Source: Nannocystis pusilla
GTDB taxonomy: Bacteria; Myxococcota_A; Polyangia; Nannocystales; Nannocystaceae
Length of the DNA stretch: 64,000 bases
Assembly: GCF_026626665.1 (NCBI RefSeq)
Contig: NZ_JAPNKE010000002.1
Coordinates: 2,481,204 to 2,545,203 of the forward strand
Direction of reading: 5' to 3'
The notes below the pieces were generated by a model. The model did no database searches, had not been told where the DNA came from, and was given only the letters and a program-made list of their open reading frames with translations. Each line of letters starts with the position of its first letter. Within the stretch, counting starts at the first letter, position 1. The translations under genes and the position numbers were made by a program. This document shows, in pieces, positions 11,605-22,046 of this stretch.

Positions 11605-11808
11605 ATGCCCAAGATGAAGTCCCACTCCGGCGCGAAGAAGCGCTTCCGCTTCACCGCCTCCGGCAAGGCGAAGCGAAAGCACTCGCACAAGAACCACATC
11701 CTCACCAAGAAGCACAGCGACCGCATTCGCAAGCTCAAGGGCATGACGATCGTCTCCGAGCCCGACCAGAAGCGGATCGAGATCATGCTTCCGAATGGGA
11801 GGACCTGA
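11605..11808 (+). CDS. rpmI: 50S ribosomal protein bL35
   Basis: 67 residues, the usual length for bL35, opening [14 protein letters not shown] and ending in an Arg-Thr tail. Highly basic, with the conserved [15 protein letters not shown] core. It lies between infC and rplT in the universally conserved order; the stop is followed 3 nt later by the rplT start, so co-translation is expected. The 169-nt leader between infC and rpmI could hold the L20-type autoregulatory structure known in other bacteria, but I cannot confirm a fold by eye. Confidence 0.97.
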   Translation: MPKMKSHSGAKKRFRFTASGKAKRKHSHKNHILTKKHSDRIRKLKGMTIVSEPDQKRIEIMLPNGRT

Positions 11809-11811
11809 ACC

Positions 11812-12168
11812 ATGCCTCGCGCAAAACGTGGATTTAAGGCGCGGCGCCGCCGCAATCGTATTCTCAAGGCCGCGAAGGGCTTCCGTGGCGGCCGCTCGCG
11901 GATGTTCCGCCGCGCGCTCGAGGCCGTGCATCACGCGTGGATGCACATGTACACGAGCCGCAAGGGCCAGAAGCGCGTCATGCGTCGGCTCTGGATCGTC
12001 CGCCTCAACGCCGCCGCTCGCCTGCACGGCCTCAGCTACAGCCGCCTGATCGAGGGCCTCGGCAAGGCCGGGATCGTCCTCGACCGCAAGGTGCTGTCCG
12101 ACCTCGCGGTGTTCGACAACGCGGCGTTCGGCAAGGTCGTCGCCGAGGCTCGCGGCGCCCTGGCGTAG
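11812..12168 (+). CDS. rplT: 50S ribosomal protein bL20
   Basis: 118 residues, the typical bL20 size. It starts MPRAKRGFKARRRRNRILK, with the long basic N-terminal helix that threads 23S rRNA and the conserved C-terminal globular part (AARLHGLSYSRLIEGLGKAG). L20 is an early assembly protein and in several bacteria represses its own operon. Start at ATG 11812, 3 nt after rpmI. The frame is intact. Confidence 0.97.
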   Translation: MPRAKRGFKARRRRNRILKAAKGFRGGRSRMFRRALEAVHHAWMHMYTSRKGQKRVMRRLWIVRLNAAARLHGLSYSRLIEGLGKAGIVLDRKVLSDLAVFDNAAFGKVVAEARGALA

Positions 12169-12180
12169 CGAACCCTCCTC

Positions 12181-12217
12181 CTCGGGCCCGTCGTGCCAGG
12201 TGCGCGTCGGGCCCGAG
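12181..12217 (+). terminator. Hairpin between rplT and pheS
   Basis: A perfect 10-bp inverted repeat (CTCGGGCCCG at 12181-12190 and CGGGCCCGAG at 12208-12217) with a 17-nt loop lies just after rplT. No T run follows, so it may be a partial terminator, attenuator or processing site rather than a strong stop. Confidence 0.4.
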
Positions 12218-12340
12218 TCGCGACCGCGATCCGGGCGCGCCCCGCCGACCTCACCCCTGAGACATCGTTCGAGCCGCGCTCCCGGCTCGTCGCCGTTCAA
12301 GCGGGCGGCGAGGCCGGCGGAAAAGAGGCACACTCTCGCC

Positions 12341-13420
12341 ATGCCAGCACGTTTGGCCACGCAGCTCGCGGCCTTCCAGGAGGCGCTCGCCGGCGTCGAC
12401 TCGGAGGCCGCGCTCTACGAGCTCCAGGTCGCCTACCTCGGCAAGAAGGGCACCGTCACCGCGCTCCGCGGCGAGATGGGCAAGCTCCCGCCGGAGGAGC
12501 GCAAGGGCTTCGGCGCCGAGTGGAACCGGGTCCGCGACGCCATCGAGGCCGCGCTCGAGGAGCGCCGCACCTATCTCAAAGACCAGGCGCGCCGCCTCGA
12601 CCTCGCGCGCGTCGAGGATTTGACGCTGCCGCCGCTGCGTCCGCCGGCCGGCACGCTGCACCCGCTGTCGCAGACGCGCCGGCGCCTGAGCGAGAGCTTC
12701 CAGCGGCTCGGCTTCTCGCTGGCCGTCGGCCCGCACGTCGAGCACAGCAAGTACAACTTCGACGACCTCAACGTGCCGAAGGACCACCCGGCGCGCGACA
12801 TGGCGGACACCTTCTTCGTCCGCCCGCACCGCCACCCCGGCTTCGACGACCACTCCGACAACGACGCGGCGATGCGCCTGCGCGCCGGCGAGCTGGTCCT
12901 GCGCACGCACACGTCGCCCGTGCAGGTGCGGACGATGCTGACGCAGAAGCCGCCGATCCGGATCGTCGCGCTCGGCACGACCTTCCGCTGCGACGACGAC
13001 GCGACGCACAGCCCGATGTTCCACCAGATCGAGGGCCTCTACGTCGACCGCGGGGTGACCATGGCCGACCTCAAGGCCACGCTGATGGACTTCACCCGCG
13101 ACTTCTACGGCCGTCGCCTCGACGTCCGCTTCCGGCCCAGCTTCTTCCCGTTCGTCGAGCCGGGCGCCGAGTTCGACATCGGCTGCCCGTTCTGTGGCGG
13201 CGAGGGGTGCAACCTGTGCAAGAGGACAGGTTACATCGAGATCGGCGGGTGCGGCATGGTCCACCCGGCGGTGTTCGAGGCCTGCGGGATCGACCCCGAG
13301 GTCTACACCGGCTGGGCGTTCGGCTTCGGCGTCGATCGCATGACGATGTCGCAGCACGCGGTGCCGCACCTGCGGCACATGTTCGAAGGTGATGTTCGGT
13401 TTCTGGAGCAGTTCCCGTGA
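12341..13420 (+). CDS. pheS: Phenylalanyl-tRNA synthetase alpha subunit
   Basis: 359 residues from ATG 12341. An upstream in-frame extension to 12200 lacks family features. It has the N-terminal coiled-coil (about 1-90) and a class II catalytic core with the motif-2-like region VRTMLTQKPPIRIVALGTTFR and FHQIEGLYVD. The motif-3 region GFGVDRMTM binds ATP, and the segment CPFCGGEGCNLCKRTGYIEI carries a CXXC...CXXC pattern that could bind zinc, seen in some alpha subunits. The stop TGA overlaps the GTG start of pheT. The alpha2-beta2 enzyme charges tRNA-Phe. Confidence 0.96.
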   Translation: MPARLATQLAAFQEALAGVDSEAALYELQVAYLGKKGTVTALRGEMGKLPPEERKGFGAEWNRVRDAIEAALEERRTYLKDQARRLDLARVEDLTLPPLRPPAGTLHPLSQTRRRLSESFQRLGFSLAVGPHVEHSKYNFDDLNVPKDHPARDMADTFFVRPHRHPGFDDHSDNDAAMRLRAGELVLRTHTSPVQVRTMLTQKPPIRIVALGTTFRCDDDATHSPMFHQIEGLYVDRGVTMADLKATLMDFTRDFYGRRLDVRFRPSFFPFVEPGAEFDIGCPFCGGEGCNLCKRTGYIEIGGCGMVHPAVFEACGIDPEVYTGWAFGFGVDRMTMSQHAVPHLRHMFEGDVRFLEQFP

Positions 13421-15955
13421 AGATCTCGCACCAGTGGCTCAGTGAAATGTTCGCCGAGGGCGCGCTCGAAGCGGCGCTCGCGGCCTGGTCGGCCGAGGGC
13501 AAGGCCGCGGCTTACACCCGCCTGCTCACCGGCCTGGGCCTCGAGGTCGAGGCCGTCCACGCCGTGGGCGAGGGCGTGCGCTCGATCGTGGTCGGCGAGA
13601 TCCGCGGCAAGTCGCCGCACCCGAAGGCCGACAAGCTGACGGTCGTCGAGCTGTTCGATGGGACAGGTGTCGTCCAGGTCGTGTGCGGCGCCAGCAACCT
13701 CCCGCCGCTCGGCGGCAAGGTGGCGTTCGCGCCGGTCGGCGCGGTCCTCCCGGGCGGCCTGGCGATCGCGGCCCGCGAGCTGCGCGGCGTGCCGTCGCAG
13801 GGCATGATCTGCTCCGAGGCCGAGCTCGAGATCGGCGCCGACGACAGCGGGATCCTCGTGCTGCCGGAGGACTGGCGCGCGGGCGACCGCCTGGTCGACC
13901 GCGTGCCCGGGATCGTCGACACGATCCTCGAGCTGGGCGTGACGCCGAACCGTCCCGACGCGCTCGGGCACATCGGCGTGGCCCGCGACGTCGGCACCAA
14001 GCTCGGGCTGCCGCTGCGGCCGCCGCACGTCCACCGGCCCGAGGCGGCGAACACCCCGGGGCTGGTGACGATCGCGGCGCCGGAGCTGTGCGGGCGCTAT
14101 CTCGGGTATGTCCTCGAGGGCATGTCCGTTCAGCCATCTCCGCTGTGGATGCGGGTCCGCCTGCACCGCGTCGGCCTGCGGGCGATCAGCAACGTCGTCG
14201 ACGTGACCAACTTCGTGCTGATGGAGTGCGGCCAGCCGCTGCACGCGTTCGACCGCGATCGCCTGGCCGAGGGCCGGGTGGTGGTCCGCCGGGCCGAGCG
14301 CGACGAGCCGATGACCACGCTCGACGGCACGCAGAAGCTGCTGACGACCGACGACCTGGTGATCGCCGACGCCGGCGCGCCGCAGGCCCTCGCCGGCGTG
14401 ATGGGCGGCGCGCAGTCGATGGTGCACGCGGGCACGCACCACCTGCTGCTCGAGGCGGCCTGGTTCGCGCCGCCGGGGATCCGCGCGACCGCCCGTCGCC
14501 ACGGCTACGCCACCGACTCGAGCTACCGCTTCGAGCGCGGCGTCGACCACGGGGTCGGGCTCGAGCGGGCGGCCCTGCGCGCGCTCGGGCTGCTGCTCGA
14601 GCTGGCCGGCGGCCGCTGCACGGCCTGGACCGACGCGGCCGGCGAACGGCCGCAGCAGCCGACCATCCCGCTGCGCCTGCCGCGGGTCACCGCGCTGCTC
14701 GGCGTCGAGGTCCCGGCCGACACCGCCCGCGCGGTGCTCGGCGGCCTCGAGTTGCAGGTGCGCGAGGACAGCCCCGAGGCGTGGACCTGCGTGGCGCCGA
14801 CGCACCGCCCGGACCTTCGCCGCGAGGTCGACCTGATCGAGGAGCTGATGCGCTTCCACGGGCTCGACAAGGTGCCGGCGCGGCTGACGGTGCCGGCCGA
14901 GGCGCGCGGCGGCTCACAGCGATCCGATCACCGAGCTCGGCGACCGCCTGGCCGAGGGCCTGCGCGACGCCGGCCTGCACGAGCACGTGGCGATGGCGTT
15001 CGTCGCCGAGTCGAAGATCGAGTTCTTCACCGTGCCGCCCGAGCGACGCGTCCGCGTCGAGAACCCGATGCGCGCGGCCGGCGTGATGCGGACGCACATG
15101 CTGCCGGGGCTGCTCGACGCGCTGGCGCACAACGTCGCCCGCCACACCCGCCCGGTCCGCCTGTTCGAGGTCGGTCGCACGTATGCCTGGCCCGAACGAC
15201 ATGTCCCGAAGGTCGGGCCGACTGCGGCGATCGACGTCCTGCTGCCGCGCGAGCGCGCGGTCGCGGCGGCGCTGATCTACGGCGGCGCGAAGGGCGGGGC
15301 GAGCGCGCGCGAGATCACCGGCGCAGCCGTGCAGGCGCTCGCGCGCGTGGGCCTGCGGGCGCGGCCCGTCGATCCGCCCGCGCCCGCCGCCCACCTGCAC
15401 CCGGGTGTGCAGGCGGCGCTGGCGGTCGACGGCGTGGTGATCGGCGAGGCCGGCGAGGTCCATCCGGACCTGGTGCGCGCGTGGGACCTGCCCGAAGGGA
15501 CACGTGTGTACTACGCCGAGATCGACATCGAGGCGGTCCCGCCGCGCGTGACCGCGACGGCGCGCGATCTGCCGCGCTTCCCGTCGACGGCCCGCGATCT
15601 CTCGCTCGAGATGCCGCTGACCCTGAGCGCGGCGCGGGTGGTCGCGGCGCTGACCGCCGCGGCCGGCCAAGTGCATCGCACCGCCATCGAGGCGAGCGAG
15701 CGCGCGAGCGGCAAGACGAGCGCCGGCGAGGTCCGCCTGGCCACCGACTCGTTCGGCGAGCCGGCCGTCGAGGTCCTCGAGGACTACCGCGGCGCCGGCG
15801 TGCCGGTCGGCCACCGCGCGCTGCTCCTGCGCCTGCACTACGCGGCCGAGCAGCGCTCGGTCACCGACGACGAGGCGCAGGCGCTGCACAACGCCATCGT
15901 CGCCGCGGCCTGCGAGTCGCTGCGGGCCTCGGCGCCGACGGTGCGCCCGCGCTGA
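13417..15955 (+). CDS. pheT: Phenylalanyl-tRNA synthetase beta subunit, one frameshift
   Basis: About 845 residues. The GTG start at 13417 overlaps the pheS stop, as expected for the coupled pair. Domains: N-terminal B1 with tRNA-binding OB fold (about 45-155, GEIRGKSPHPKADKL), B3/B4 editing region (about 210-400, with NVVDVTNFVLMECGQPLHAF), B5 (about 415-490), the catalytic-like core and a C-terminal ferredoxin-like anticodon-binding domain (about 750-845, FPSTARDLSLEMPL). At about 14915-14925 the frame changes: LTVPAEARGGS is followed out of frame by SDPITELGDRLAEGL. Removing one base joins the halves, so this is likely a sequencing insertion. Confidence 0.94.
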
Positions 15956-15980
15956 CCCGCGAGGGCAGGGCACCCGCACA

Positions 15981-16084
15981 TCGCCTGTCCGTGAGGACAG
16001 GCGATGGTGAACCATGGCATGTCCCCGAGGACATGTTCGTCAGGTCATGGGTGCTTTCTGTAAACTGTCCTGAAGGACAGGTTT
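15981..16084. repeat. Cluster of 14-nt-phased palindromic repeats after pheT
   Basis: The 322-bp pheT-tex spacer holds three hairpins of one family: TCGCCTGTCC-GTGA-GGACAGGCGA (15981-16004, perfect 10-bp stem), CATGTCC-CCGA-GGACATG (16018-16035), and AAACTGTCC-TGAA-GGACAGGTTT (16062-16084). CCTG/CAGG/CATG tetramers fall at 15985, 15999 and 16013, and again at 16018, 16032 and 16046, each 14 nt apart. The position after pheT would also suit a transcript-end structure, although no T run follows. Confidence 0.85.
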
Positions 16085-16277
16085 GGCACGTCGCGTCTGC
16101 GAGGCGAGTCGGTGCCTCCCAGCCGGTCGCTCGGCGTCGTCGAGATCACGCCCGGCGAGATCTTCCAGGCCGCGGATCGTCCGTCTGGCCGGGCCGAGGG
16201 GAGGATCGGCGTCCGCCGGCGCGACCCGCACGGGGGTCGACATCGGCCGGCTCCGTGTGCCAGGTTCCCCGCCCGCG

Positions 16278-18575
<2,298 letters not shown>

Positions 18576-18625
18576 TCCACGCGAGCAATCCCCCTGCGGG
18601 ACCGCTATGATGGGGCGTTCGCCCC

Positions 18626-19378
18626 ATGTCCGACGAGACGCCCGCGATCCGCGCCCATTACGCCAAGCTGGCGCTCAAGCGCCTGCGTGCCTACCCCGAG
18701 GGCAAGGGCAGCGGGATCCGTGAGCGCGTCGGCAGCGAGCGCCTGGCGGCGATCCGCGACGCGGCGAGCCTCGACTGGGTGCCGGCGGCGACGGTCGTCG
18801 CGCTGTGCGACGCCATCCTCGAGGTGCTGGGCGAGGAGGCCGCGCGTGGGTTCTGGACCGACCTCATGCGTGACAGCTACGACCACGGGATCCTGAAGCC
18901 GCTGACGATGCTCGCCGGCTTCGGGCTCGGCAAGTCGGCGATGTCGGGGCTCGTCAAGACTGCGCCGCGGGCGTGGCTGCTCTCGAGTCAGGCGTGCGGG
19001 ACCCTGGAGGTCATCGACGACGCCGCGGGGCTCAAGCTGCGCAGCCACGACATGGCCCCTGAGATCTTGCACAGCCGCGGCTTCCTCTGCGTGTTCTACG
19101 GGGCGTGTCGGGCGATGCTCGACGTGCTGAAGAGCCGCGCGAGGCTGGAGATCTACGCCCACGAGGTCGACGGACAGCCGCAGCTCGGGTTCAGCTTCAG
19201 CTCGACCCGTAAAACGCCGCCGGGGCGGCGCGAGCCAGGCGGCGCCGACGCCGTCGCTCGCGGGCAGGGCCGTCAGGGCGAGTTCGCCCACACGCGCGTG
19301 CGGGCCCGCGGGTGCGCGTCGCTGCCGCGACGGCGCCGCTTTGTGATAGCTTCCCGTCCCCAGGAGGCAGCATGTTGA
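18626..19378 (+). CDS. Conserved hypothetical, possibly the myxobacterial TIGR02265/DUF2378 type
   Basis: Start ATG 18626, 50 nt after tex. The globular part (about 1-193) has alternating helices and strands with GEEARGFWTDLMRDSYDHGI and SRGFLCVFYGACRAMLDVL. The pattern is reminiscent of the myxobacteria-specific TIGR02265 (DUF2378) family or V4R-like sensor folds; I am not certain. The last roughly 55 residues of the open frame are Arg/Gly-rich and overlap the next gene's start, unlike a real domain. A single missing base near 19190 would end the protein as FQLQLDP with TAA at 19210-19212 (about 195 residues), which fits the family length better. So the true end may be 19212. Confidence 0.6.
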   Translation: MSDETPAIRAHYAKLALKRLRAYPEGKGSGIRERVGSERLAAIRDAASLDWVPAATVVALCDAILEVLGEEAARGFWTDLMRDSYDHGILKPLTMLAGFGLGKSAMSGLVKTAPRAWLLSSQACGTLEVIDDAAGLKLRSHDMAPEILHSRGFLCVFYGACRAMLDVLKSRARLEIYAHEVDGQPQLGFSFSSTRKTPPGRREPGGADAVARGQGRQGEFAHTRVRARGCASLPRRRRFVIASRPQEAAC

Positions 19379-20453
19379 AGCGCTCGTTGTTCATCGCCGC
19401 GGCTTTTGGCCTGTTCGTGGTCGCCGACGCCGGATGCAAGAAGCAGGAGGAGTCGACGGCACCCGACGAGGTCGCCGAAAGCACCCCGAAGAAGAAGGGG
19501 TGAGCGAGGACAACGAGGACAGCATGGTCGCCGCCGGACCGTCTTCGAGCGAGGGTGAGGGCGAGGCTCCGCCCGCGACCACCGACATGGACGCCGCGGT
19601 CGCCAAAGAAGACGCCAAGGTCAAGAAGCCGGAGGTCAAGGAGGTCTGCAAGACCAAGACCGTCGGCAAGGGCAAGGCGAAGAAGAAGGAGACCACCTGC
19701 GAGATGGTCGACAGCAACCCGAAGCTCAGCGCGTCGATCGGCGTGAACTCGCTGATCAAGGGCTTCGAGTGGGGCATGAGCCCCGAGCAGGTGCTCGCCA
19801 AGCTGGGTGAGTCGATCAACAAGTACTTCGACGACCAGCTCAAGGAGACCAAGAACCCGATGGACCAGGATCGGATCCGCAAGGAGCGGAACGATCAGCT
19901 CAACGAGCTCAAGAAGGGTCACATCAAGTTCGCGTCGTCGTCCAAGCACAAGTGGGGCGTCTCGCTCATCCAGTACGAGTTCGCCGACGACAACAACGAG
20001 GAGATGATCTGGGTCAAGGAAGGCTCGAAGCTGCGCAAGTTCTACTTCTTCAAGGACGGCCAGCTGTGGAAGATCGTCTACGCGTTCAACAAGGAGAAGT
20101 GGCCGGACAAGGACTACGCCGGCGTGGTCGACGGCTCCTTCAAGAAGTGGTTCGGCGTCAACCCGGCCGCCAAGGTCAAGCAGGACCCGAAGACCGCCGC
20201 GGTGCTGCTCCGCTACAACGAGTGGACCGGTGAGAAGAACGAGAAGGTCCGCTCGTTCGACATGACCGAGGTCCACGGCGTCGTCGTGGTCGCCGTCGTC
20301 GACGGCGTGCAGGAGACCAGCATCGGCGAGCGCCTGCCCAACATCAAGGGCGACGACAAGTTCACCGACACCGTCGGCGACGTGCTCGGCACCTCCGATG
20401 TCGCCTACGACGAGAAGGGCAACATCATCGAGGGCAAGAACCCGGCCAAGTGA
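19372..20453 (+). CDS. Lipoprotein with acidic linker, one frameshift
   Basis: ATG 19372 follows an AGGAGG ribosome site. The signal peptide and lipobox-like site (FVVADAGC) are followed by a Ser/Glu/Lys-rich linker. After 43 codons (ending TPKKKG) the frame stops at TGA 19501. The frame one base back continues from SEDNEDSMVAAG to the stop at 20453. One missing G in the run GGGG near 19497 accounts for it, giving 361 codons. The C-terminal domain (about 110-360) is mixed alpha/beta with GFEWGMSPEQVLAKLGESI and KHKWGVSLIQYEFADDNNEE, a pattern common in myxobacterial secreted proteins, with no named family that I recognise. The location is probably an envelope membrane, periplasmic side. Confidence 0.75.
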
Positions 20454-20491
20454 GCGCCCGGCGCCGATTGGGGCGCCTGTCCTGACGGCCA

Positions 20492-20645
20492 TGTCCTCGC
20501 GGCCCTGTTCTTCGGAGCAGGGCCGCGGCGCTTCTCGGCCCCGCGCTGCATCGGTCGTCGCGGCGCCGTGTCTTCGCGGCCCTGTTCTTCGGATCGGGTC
20601 GCGGCGCGTTCTCGGCCCCGCGCTGCATCGGTCGTCGCGGCGCGG
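20492..20645. repeat. Tandem duplication, two copies of a 77-bp unit
   Basis: Two adjacent copies (20492-20568 and 20569-20645) share most bases, including the identical core CTCGGCCCCGCGCTGCATCGG. The unit contains its own inverted repeat (CGGCCCTGTTC...GAGCAGGGCCG in copy 1). It sits in the 506-bp spacer between two lipoprotein genes, where I see no gene on either strand. Confidence 0.85.
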
Positions 20646-20785
20646 TCTTCCGCGAGCGCGACGCCGCGGGAAGAACGAGTCGCAGTCGCTCCTCGGAGCA
20701 CCCTCGGCTCCGACTGTTCAGCTCGCGCTCGTGCCGACGAGCGGGCCGGCAGAGCTTCACGACCGGGTGACGATGGCGTTTCAAA

Positions 20786-20803
20786 CATGTCCCGAGAGAC
20801 ATC
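20786..20803. repeat. Single 14-nt palindromic repeat unit
   Basis: CATG at 20786 and CATC at 20800, separated by TCCCGAGAGA, form one unit of the dispersed 14-nt family in the same spacer as the 77-bp duplication. Confidence 0.55.
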
Positions 20804-20959
20804 CTCTCGCGGCCTCCCCGCGTCGCGGGTTCACCGCGACGGGCGGTCCCACGCGGGCGCGGCAGCGCGAGCGCAGCGGTTCGGCGGATCGGGCCCGATG
20901 CAGCGGCGACGTCACGGATGGGCTTGCGACCGCGAGTCCGCCGCGCTACACGCCCGCCG

Positions 20960-21724
20960 ATGCGACGCATGACCTTGACCTTCTTGATGACTTCGCTGCT
21001 CGCCTGCGGTGAGACCGGCGACACCACGACGACGACCGGGACCGTCGTCACTGCCGGTGACGACACGACCACCGCGAGCGAGACCGACTCGACGGCGAGC
21101 GAGCCGACGACGGCGAGCGAGCCGACGTCCGGCACCGAGGGCGCGAGCGAGACGGGCACCACGACGGGCGACACGACCAGCGTGACGACCGGCGAGACCA
21201 CCGAGGCGACGACCGCGGACACGACCGCGGTGGACACGACGACGGAGACGACCGGCGAGACCACGACGGAGACGACCGGCGAGACCACGACCGAGACGAC
21301 CGGCGAGACGACCGACACGACCGGCGACACCGAGGGGACCTCGCCTCTCGTGATCGCCATCGTCGACGCTTACCTCTACGCCGACTGCATGCCGGTGTCC
21401 GAGCCCGATCCGGTCCAGGGTACCTGGTACGTCGAGTTCGATAACACCGACAACCCGAGCGACACCGCCGCCATCCTCACCGGCGCCTCGCTGTCGCTCG
21501 CGGACGCCGACCCGCAGGTGATCGAGCCGATCCAGGTCTCGCCGATCGAGAGCCCGCCGCTGCCCGCCGGCGAGTACATCAGCGTCGAGATGGCCAAGCT
21601 GCCCGGGATGGCCCACAGCGCCTGCGAACACTGCGACGAGTTCTACGACCTGGTGCTCGAGTACGACGAGAACGGGGTGAAGCACCACGTCCTGGAGGAG
21701 GTCACGATCTCCTGCTCGTTCTGA
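20960..21724 (+). CDS. Thr/Glu-rich repeat lipoprotein
   Basis: 254 residues from ATG 20960 (alternative ATG 20969). The signal peptide ends in a good lipobox, LLAC. It is followed by about 95 residues made almost wholly of Thr, Glu, Gly, Asp and Ala, including an 8-residue repeat ETTGETTT encoded by a 24-bp tandem repeat (about 21240-21310). The C-terminal domain (about 130-254) looks beta-rich, with a CEHC motif. The low-complexity stretch is probably a flexible spacer that holds the C-terminal domain away from the membrane, a design shared with the lipoproteins at 22047, 42798 and 44781. The function is unknown. Confidence 0.85.
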   Translation: MRRMTLTFLMTSLLACGETGDTTTTTGTVVTAGDDTTTASETDSTASEPTTASEPTSGTEGASETGTTTGDTTSVTTGETTEATTADTTAVDTTTETTGETTTETTGETTTETTGETTDTTGDTEGTSPLVIAIVDAYLYADCMPVSEPDPVQGTWYVEFDNTDNPSDTAAILTGASLSLADADPQVIEPIQVSPIESPPLPAGEYISVEMAKLPGMAHSACEHCDEFYDLVLEYDENGVKHHVLEEVTISCSF

Positions 21725-21815
21725 GCGCGGCTGCGTCTCGCGGGCGACCGCGGCGATGGAACGGGCCGACGGTCGCGGGGCCTGGCCCGCTCGTGCCCAC
21801 GAGCAGGAGCGTCGA

Positions 21816-21861
21816 GATGTCCTGAAGGACATGGCGCTCCAGCCATGTCTGGAGCGCCATG
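21816..21861. repeat. Four-unit 14-nt-phased repeat with strong hairpin
   Basis: GATG at 21816 and CATG at 21830, 21844 and 21858 lie exactly 14 nt apart. The last part folds into a perfect 12-bp stem (ATGGCGCTCCAG with CTGGAGCGCCAT, 21831-21860). It occupies the 322-bp spacer between two lipoprotein genes and could serve as a transcript-end structure for the upstream gene. Confidence 0.85.
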
Positions 21862-22046
21862 TTCACGCGGCCGCGATGCGCGGCGCCGCTGCGCCCGGGG
21901 CGGAGCGCGCGGGCGAGCGCACGTGCGCGGGTGGCCTGGCGAGCCACAAGCGCGCCGGCGGGTGGACGTCCAGGCCACCGGCGTCGCGGACAAGCCCTGC
22001 GCTGCCAAGGACCGCCCCGTGGCACGTCGGCTGCAGGGCGCGGCGC

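Noticed and set aside
15981..16084. Simple Rho-independent terminator of pheT
   Set aside because: The hairpins lack T runs and belong to a dispersed family also present in coding regions, so termination may be a by-product rather than their origin.
22020..22035. Sigma54-type promoter TGGCAC-N5-CTGCA before the M1 peptidase gene
   Set aside because: GG and GC have the right spacing, but transcription would start about 2 nt from the ATG, leaving no leader.
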